This document shows positions 58,019-64,000 of a stretch of 64,000 bases of DNA, piece after piece. The translations under genes were made by a program, and so were the position numbers. The notes beneath the pieces are model-generated. The model worked only from the letters and a program-made list of their open reading frames with translations, ran no database searches and was not told where the DNA came from. This stretch comes from Phaseolus vulgaris (lineage: Eukaryota > Streptophyta > Magnoliopsida > Fabales > Fabaceae). Where the stretch lies: NCBI RefSeq assembly GCF_000499845.2, contig NC_023750.2:14563141-14627140 (forward strand). The letters run 5' to 3'. Position 1 is the stretch's first letter. The number at the start of each line of letters is the position of its first letter.

Positions 58019-58218
58019 AGATGCAACAGATTTGATGTACCAAAATCAGGTTCCAAGATATTCCTACATGAATCCACACCTGAACCTGCTGCACCATTGG
58101 AATAAAATCTGCAGCATATCTGTGGGATTTGATTTTTCTTCAAAATTCATTATTTCCAAAATCTGATTACATTGCCCTGAATTAAAATTTGTGCTTTTCA
58201 ATTTTGGTTTAATAATTC

Positions 58219-58377
58219 TATATAAACCCTGCTCAAATCAGTTCTTTCTCACACTTTCTCATTTGTGCTATAAGTTGTCCAGATTCACACTTGCTTCACC
58301 ACAGGTTTTGTTTCTGCTTTTGAATAATAATCTGTAATGTCTTTCTTCTAGAATTGTATGGTAATATGTTGATGCAG
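58219..58377 (+). promoter_or_regulatory. TATA box and possible leader intron of the 394-codon ORF
   Basis: TATATAAA at 58219-58226 in the context TTCTATATAAACCCTGCTC. A pyrimidine-rich leader follows to CACCACAG, then an intron-like 73 bp (58305 GTTTTG ... GATGCAG 58377), ending 17 bp before the ATG. The TATA context resembles that of the nearby LTR (TTTTCTATATAAAC at 60741). Start site and splicing are inferred. Confidence 0.5.
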
Positions 58378-58394
58378 GGAAGAACAGATTAAGC

Positions 58395-59579
58395 ATGGCA
58401 TCCTCCTCACATAGAAAGAAGAAATCCAAGGAGCAATCTCAAAGCAACCAAGGTATCCTGGAAAACTGGTTTGCTGGAGATTCAGAGGCAATGACAAGGT
58501 TCATACATGAAACTGGCAGGAAGCAAATCAATGTACCCAAGCTGCTTGAGTTCTCATGGCTGAGAGAGGAAAATTTGATAGAAGCCAAAGACTTGCTCAA
58601 ACATCAAAAGCTGAAAGGATTTCTGGAGATGAATGGAAATGTGTATCCAGACCTTGTGAAGGTGTTTTACTGCAACCTTGAACAGGATGGTAAAAATCTG
58701 GTTTCCCATGTAAAAGGAGTGAAGCTGAAGATCACTAGGGAAATCTGGAGCAGTGTGGGTGGAATCAAATATTCAGGACTGAAAGTGAGCAAAGGAAACA
58801 CTGCTGGAATTCAAGGATTCAACAAATTACAATTTTATAGAAGCTGTGTGAGGAATCCCACTGAACCAGTAGCTAGGTATCATGCAGGTAGCCTAACTCT
58901 AATTCCTAGACTCTTAGCTCATATAATTGCTTGGCAGCTTACCCCTAGAGGAAGTAATCATGTTGTACTTCATGAGGAAGACTTGATACTGCTGTATTGC
59001 ATCATGAACCAGCTTAAGGTAAATTGGGTAAGTACTATGGTTGAACATATGCTGAAATCTGCAAGACTACCTGATTATCGCCTTCCCTATGCAATATTTG
59101 TGTCAAAACTGATTGATCACTTTAAAGTGGACACTACCAATGAGAGAAATGACTCTATTAAGGCTGCAAGTGAAATAGATAACTCCACACTCATGAAAAT
59201 GGGATTCTATAAGGATGAAGATGGCTGGGTTTTTAGAAGAAATGCTGGACAGAGGGCTGAGCAAGAAGCTGCTCCTCAAGGAAATGAAGAAGAAGAAAAT
59301 GTTGATGGTGTGCAACACATGGACGAATCACCAGTACATTCTGCTGAACATGAAGATGTTGCTGCCACTAGTCAGAATGCAATAGTTGCATATGAGGCAC
59401 CTGAGTACAGAGGTGAACCTCTGTCTATGTTTGAAAGACAGGTGCTAAGCAGGCTGGACACACTCACAGATGAGCAGAAAGCACACTATGAGATGACCTA
59501 CGCTAGGTTTCAACACTTGGATGATCAACTTGAAGGAGTTCAAGTGCAGCTAGCTGAGCTTTATTACAACAACAAGTGA
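58395..59579 (+). CDS. Putative plant transposon protein (Sirevirus-associated), intact
   Basis: 394 codons, ATG in good context (AAGCATGGCA). The N-terminus is basic (HRKKKSKEQ). The core, at about residues 48-250, includes LKGFLEMNGNVYPDLVKVFY and the helical block SLTLIPRLLAHIIAWQLTPR, which I recognise as the 'putative plant transposon protein' type found with legume retrotransposons. An acidic linker (about 285-325) and a C-terminal coiled coil (about 345-390, SMFERQVLSRLDTLTDEQ...) follow. There is no signal peptide or membrane span, so it is not envelope-like in structure. It lies just before polypurine tracts and a copia LTR, where Sireviruses carry their extra gene. No pol precedes it. 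It is undamaged while the neighbouring gag-pol is frameshifted. Molecular function unknown. Confidence 0.8.
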   Translation: MASSSHRKKKSKEQSQSNQGILENWFAGDSEAMTRFIHETGRKQINVPKLLEFSWLREENLIEAKDLLKHQKLKGFLEMNGNVYPDLVKVFYCNLEQDGKNLVSHVKGVKLKITREIWSSVGGIKYSGLKVSKGNTAGIQGFNKLQFYRSCVRNPTEPVARYHAGSLTLIPRLLAHIIAWQLTPRGSNHVVLHEEDLILLYCIMNQLKVNWVSTMVEHMLKSARLPDYRLPYAIFVSKLIDHFKVDTTNERNDSIKAASEIDNSTLMKMGFYKDEDGWVFRRNAGQRAEQEAAPQGNEEEENVDGVQHMDESPVHSAEHEDVAATSQNAIVAYEAPEYRGEPLSMFERQVLSRLDTLTDEQKAHYEMTYARFQHLDDQLEGVQVQLAELYYNNK

Positions 59580-59777
59580 TCCTATTTCTAAGTCTTTATC
59601 TTTTATATGTTGTTGAGCAATTTGGAATTAATCTGTACTGTTTCGTTTCTGCACTGGTGTTTAGTTGTTTTGTGATTTGTAATGAACCTCTATGGTTTAT
59701 TGGTTTTATTTGAACTGTTATGTATGGCTATTATTGTTTCTGTGGTATTTTGTGCTCCCATTCTGTTTGATGAATCC

Positions 59778-60022
59778 AAAGGGGGAGAAGAATAGCCTAG
59801 AGAACAGCCTAAGAATAGCCTGGTACAGGTTTTGCAGATGATATTCACAGTGGCTGCTGATATGATTCAGATGTTAAAACTGCAGGTATATCATTTCTAA
59901 ATCTGTTGTTCTGACTTAACACCTGTTTTGCTTTGTATATAGTTCTGTACAGATTTGGTCATGATCTCTCTTCAAAGCTGTGCAAAGCAAAGGGAATTTG
60001 TCTCCATCAAACAGGGGGAGAT
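59778..60022 (+). promoter_or_regulatory. Duplicated polypurine tracts before the copia LTR
   Basis: AAAGGGGGAGAAG at 59778-59790 and AAACAGGGGGAGAT at 60009-60022, the latter directly before TGTTGAAG of the LTR. Multiple purine tracts upstream of the 3' LTR are a known Sirevirus trait. Confidence 0.75.
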
Positions 60023-61728
60023 TGTTGAAGCTGGAGGAAGCTTCTTCCCTACCAAGGCTTGATGTGTGTTTGATGAAGAAAATGGCTTGGGTGCTTTGAA
60101 GATTGTAATAGGTTTTTAGATTCATATGTAATTAGGCTTGTAAGTGTGTATGATTGCCTTTTGCTGTGTAGCCTATCCTAGATGCCTAACCAAGTCTAGA
60201 TCAAGCACATGATGTGGTTAAATGGTTTTTGAAAAGCTTTTGAAATGTTTTTAACAGTTTTAAAACAGTACACAAATAAATCTGTTTTATAGAGAAAGAA
60301 TCTGTTTATTTCTTCTCTGTTAAAAAGGCTTTCGTTAAATAGTTTTTGAAAAGCTTTTTAAAATGGTTTTAACAGTTTTAAAACAGTACACAAATAAATC
60401 TGTTTTATGAAGAAAGAATCTGTTTATTTCTTCTCTGTTAAAAAGGCTTTTCTAAATTTCTGTTAAGGCACCAAGGGAAAGCTCAGTTCGTTATTTCAGT
60501 TAAGCTGAGCTGGCCTGTGTGTTATACTTTAATCTGTTTCACTGAGAAAGAACAGGTTTATTCCTTGGTGTGCTGAAAGGTTTTTCACAAGTTAGTTAGG
60601 GCTCCAAAGGTACCACTCAGACAGTTATTTCTGTTAAGCTGAGTTGGCAGTTTTTACAAAATAAATCTGTTAAGTTCAAAACTGAATCTGTTGTTTTCTT
60701 AACTGCTTTTCAACTGGTTTTTGAAAAGAAGTTAGAAACTGTTTTCTATATAAACAATGTCTCTCTCACATGAAAGAGTGCTGAGGAATTACGCTTTTAA
60801 CAGAGATTAAACAATTTCCATGTGAGAAGAAGGATTGAAAAGAGTTTTGAAAGGTTTCCAAAGAGATTTTCAAGTGTGCTTGTTCTAGGAAACCTTGAAT
60901 CTTGGTGAAGGTGCTGGTGCAGTTTCTGCAGCAAATTGAACTACTGGTTTTGAGTTCTTGCATCTTCTTTTCAGGTGTAATCTTTCCTTTATTCTGTTTT
61001 GTAAAGGTGTAAGTGTTAGTCACTCCTTGATAGGGTTTCTTGGAGTGCAAGGTGTGCTGAAATAGGGTTTTTCAGCATTGTATGTGGTGTTCTTGTAGGG
61101 TTTAAGAACTGCTGGTTTTGTAAGTAATTGGCACTGTTTTTTTAGTGAATTCCACCTTGGGGTAAGGTGAGACTGGATGTAGCTCTGTATGAGTGAACCA
61201 GTATAAAAACGTGTGTATCTTGCATTCTCATCCCTGCACTCTTTTCTGTCTTTGCTTAATCCTGTCAAGAACTAAATCTGTTCTTTTTAAATTGAATCTG
61301 TTAATTCTGGGTTAAGTGAAAATTGTTCTTCCTGTTTTGTTAAAGGTTTCTGATCATAAACAAGGTTGCTGCATATAATGGCTTAAGTGAATTGTGAACA
61401 AACTGACCATTCATTAAAACCTGTGAAAGGAACATTTCTCTTGAGATCTTGTGTTGTGTAATTTTGGTTGATCTCTAAGCATAGCTATATCCTTTATCCT
61501 CACAATAATAAGCTGATCTGGTTCTGTTCTGATTCTCTGTTGATCACAATTTTACAGTGAACAAAATTCAGATTGTGCCAATACTGCTCTGAAAAATCAA
61601 TCTGTTTCGTGTAAAATCAATCTGTTCTTTTTGCCTCTGGAATACTGAAAAATTGTGTGTTCTTGCGAAAAGTTTATAAGCTCAATTCACCCCTCCCCTC
61701 TTGAACTTAGACACTAATAGACCCAACA
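60023..61728 (+). repeat. Ty1/copia (Sirevirus-like) LTR, 1706 bp
   Basis: Begins TGTTGAAG and ends CCCAACA, followed by the primer-binding site. On its left is a polypurine tract, as for a 3' LTR; on its right a primer-binding site and gag, as for a 5' LTR. It therefore serves both neighbours. TATA box TATATAAA is at 60747-60754. It includes a 117-bp tandem duplication. Confidence 0.85.
60217..60450. repeat. 117-bp tandem duplication within the LTR
   Basis: Copies 60217-60333 and 60334-60450, both with GTTAAAT.GTTTTTGAAAAG, ACAGTACACAAATAAATCTG and TTCTTCTCTGTTAAAAAGGC. Upstream of the TATA box, so within U3. Confidence 0.88.
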
Positions 61729-61730
61729 AT

Positions 61731-61744
61731 TGGTATCAAGAGCT
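61731..61744 (+). promoter_or_regulatory. Copia primer-binding site
   Basis: TGGTATCAAGAGCT two bases after the LTR: the initiator Met-tRNA complement with one extra A. Confidence 0.8.
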
Positions 61745-61772
61745 AGGGCTTGTATTTTGCTCAAGTGTGTGT

Positions 61773-64000
61773 ATGATGTCTGAGTTTAAAATGCCTTTTG
61801 CTGAAGGTGCATCTATTAATAGACCTCCTATGTTTGGTGGTGTTAACTATGCTTTCTGGAAAATCAGGATGAAGATCTTTATGGAATCTATTGACATGGG
61901 AATCTGGGATGCAGTGGTCAGTGGACCTTTTATACCTATGCAGGTTGTCAAAGATGAAACAATAAAGAAGCCTTGGTCTGAATGGAGTGAAACTGAGAAG
62001 AAAAAGGCCCAATATGATTCGTTAGCCAAGAATATCATCACATCTGCACTGAATATGGATGAGTTCTTTAGAGTCTCTCAATGTAACTCAGCAAAGGAGA
62101 TGTGGGATGTACTAGAGGTGACTCATGAAGGAACTGATGATGTGAAACGGGCAAGGAAGCACTCACTCATTCAGGAGTATGAGCTATTCAGAATGCAATC
62201 TGAAGAAAGTATTGCAGATGTGCAGAAACGATTTACACATATTGTAAATCACCTCATTGGCCTTGGTAAAGTCTTTAATAAGGAAGAGCTCAACATAAAG
62301 GTATTAAAATGTCTTGATAGGAGCTGGCAGCCTAAGGTAACAGCAATCTCAGAATCCAGAGATTTATCCAAGATCTCCACTGCTGCACTTTTTGGAAAGC
62401 TGATAGAACATGAAATTGAGCTGAAAAGATTGAAAGAACAAGAAACAGTGGAAAAGAAGGCCAAAGGAATTGCTCTGAAAACTACCATAGAACATGATGC
62501 AAGTGAGGAAGAAGGTGATCCAGAACATGATGAGACTGTGAGTCTGCTCACCAGGAAATTCAGCAGATTCTTAGAAAGAAAAACCGTGACAGAACTCAGC
62601 AGAGAAAGAGGTATTCCAAACAACCTATTGATTCAAATTCTTCCAATTACACGTGTTTTGGATGTGGTAAACCAGGTCATATAAAAGCTGATTGTCCAAA
62701 CAATCAAAGTAAAGAAAAATCAGCAAGCAAGAAGAATGACAAAGGGAAAGGTAGAAGAGCATATATCTCATGGGAAGAAAATGATGTATCCTCATCTAGT
62801 GATTCTTCAACTGAAAGTGAAAAAGCAAATCTTTGCTTCATGGTGAATGATGAGGGATCCAACTCTGACTCAGTAAGTAATTTCTCCACTGATTCTGAAA
62901 ACTATGATCAACTGCTATTAGCCTTTAAGGAAACTCATGATGAAGCAAACAGGTTGGCTGTAATGTGCAACAGATTGAATAAAGTAAATAAGGTACTTGA
63001 ACCAAAGGTAAAACTCTTGAAGAAGAACTGCACAAAGCTAAAACTGAATTAATTAGTCTTGAATTGACATGTTTGCATGCATCAATTAAAACTTGTGATA
63101 ATCGCAAAAAGCTGGAAAAACAGGTTGAGTATTTGTTGAAAACACTTTCAAATTTCACTAAGGGAAGAGAAAATCTTGAAACCTTATTAGGTTCACAAAA
63201 TGCTGTTTTCAATAAAATGGTTTAGGATATAATCCTGGAATAAAAAGAAATGTGAAAAAGCTGTCAAGTTTCTTTGTTCCTTCCAAAACAGGTTTTTCCT
63301 CTTTTAGTAATTCAAAAACAATGCATACTGCAACATGTTTTTATTGTATGAAATCTGGTCATGTATCTAGAACATGTAAGGCTAGGAAATATTTTGTTCC
63401 TAAAGGTTTAGCCAAATGGCTTCCTAAGGAAAGGTATTAATCATGTTGGACCCTAGACTAAAAGGGTACCATATGTGCTAAATCTGTTTTGTTGCAGAAA
63501 AACAGCAGGAGAAATCAGTGGTATCTAGACAGTGGCTGCTCAAAGCACATGACTGGTGATGTGACTCAGTTATAAATCTGAAACTCAAAGCTGAAGGGCA
63601 TGTCACATATGGAGATAACAATAGAGGAAAAATTCTTGGAAGAGGAGATGTTGGTACTAAAGACTCAACTACAATTGAAATGTTCTATATGTTGAAGGGC
63701 TAAAACATAGTCTTCTAAGCATTAGCCAGCTGTGTGACAAGGGATACAAGGTCAATTTCGAAGCAAATACTTGTACAATTCAAATGAAAATTCTGGTAAG
63801 GTGCTGTTCACTGGAAAAAGGGTAAACAACATTTATCTCCTAGACATTATTAAGAGCTGTTCTGAAAATGAGTGTTTGCTATCTAAAAATGATGAGTCAT
63901 GGCTGTGGCATAGGAGACTAGCTCACATTCACACAAATCACTTGAATAAGCTAAAATCTAAGGAACTTGTTTCTGGCTTACCAAACATAAAGTTTCAAAA
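61773..64000 (+). pseudogene. Copia gag-protease-pre-integrase region, frameshifted
   Basis: Gag starts at the ATG at 61773 or 61776 (MSEFKMPFAEGASINRPPMF, then FGGVNYAFWKIRMKIFMESI, DUF4219/UBN2-type gag). It stays open to about 62570, where it shifts frame. The first knuckle CFGCGKPGHIKADC begins at 62654 in the new frame, and an acidic/coiled-coil stretch runs to 63052. A second shift near 63010 and a third near 63225 follow. The second knuckle CFYCMKSGHVSRTC (about 63336) and the protease start WYLDSGCSKHMTGD (63519-63560) are in the original frame. [20 protein letters not shown] follows, and the pre-integrase HRRLAHIHTNHLNKL lies at about 63908-63955. Two CCHC boxes separated by a coiled coil fit Sirevirus gag. 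RT lies beyond the window. Confidence 0.88.

Larger units (their letters stand above)
60023..64000 (+). mobile_element. 5' part of a Sirevirus-like Ty1/copia element, cut by window end
   Basis: LTR, primer-binding site, gag, protease and pre-integrase in copia order. The element continues beyond 64000. Frameshifts make this copy non-functional in gag-pol. Confidence 0.85.

Noticed and set aside
60766..61268. Minus-strand frames in the copia LTR
   Set aside because: They are antisense to the transcribed part of the LTR and have no domain.

Overview
This window is plant nuclear DNA, very probably from a dicot. The evidence is AT-rich spacers, GT-AG introns, a multi-exon host gene, LTR retrotransposons primed from initiator Met-tRNA, MuDR-type (MULE), CACTA and Tourist-like DNA transposons, and plant mobile domain (PMD) genes. 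A legume of the Phaseolus/Vigna group is my guess from the style of the repeats; nothing in the sequence proves it. Most of the window is layered transposable elements. Only one ordinary host gene looks complete.

Layout, left half. 1-155 is a PMD fragment. 1362-2112 holds two exons of a gene resembling the plastid DUF760 family, separated by an intron carrying three 130-bp repeats. 3971-4803 is the 3' end of a CACTA transposon. 5955-14360 is a minus-strand Ty3/gypsy element (E1) with 690-bp LTRs and CTCTA target duplications. Its gag-pol frame is broken by two stops and by a solo LTR (9139-9827). 14.4-21.3 kb is spacer with MITEs, a long inverted repeat, microsatellites and a solo-LTR-like segment. 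A phospholipase D gene fragment lies at 21.32-21.84 kb. 22.2-27.6 kb is a decayed MULE: a transposase fused to an OTU protease-like domain on the plus strand, converging on a PMD gene on the minus strand.

Layout, middle. 27597-33030 is an older gag-only LTR element (E4), itself hit by a solo LTR (30682-31432). A second PMD gene starts near 34.2 kb on the plus strand. It is cut in two places by young, related, RT-less LTR elements in opposite orientations: E2 (34915-40043, TSD CATGT) and E3 (40559-45733, TSD CAACT). The PMD gene resumes at 40044 and 45734 and fades near 46345.

Layout, right half. 47221-52035 (minus strand) is a four-exon gene for a 642-residue protein with two nitroreductase-like halves (SagB type) and a plastid-targeting-like N-terminus. 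53840-54451 is a Tourist-like MITE flanked by TAA. From about 58.2 kb there is Sirevirus-like Ty1/copia material: an intact 394-codon 'plant transposon protein' ORF with its own TATA box and a possible leader intron, polypurine tracts, a 1706-bp LTR (60023-61728), a primer-binding site and a frameshifted gag-protease-pre-integrase region running off the window.

The most interesting material is in the LTR elements. E1, E2, E3 and two solo LTRs form one network of families. E3 has an LTR that is a visible hybrid of the E1 and E2 types. E2 and E3 keep 450-600 codon reading frames although RT/RNase H is gone and the integrase residues are lost. In E1 the reading frame runs through the polypurine tract into the LTR.
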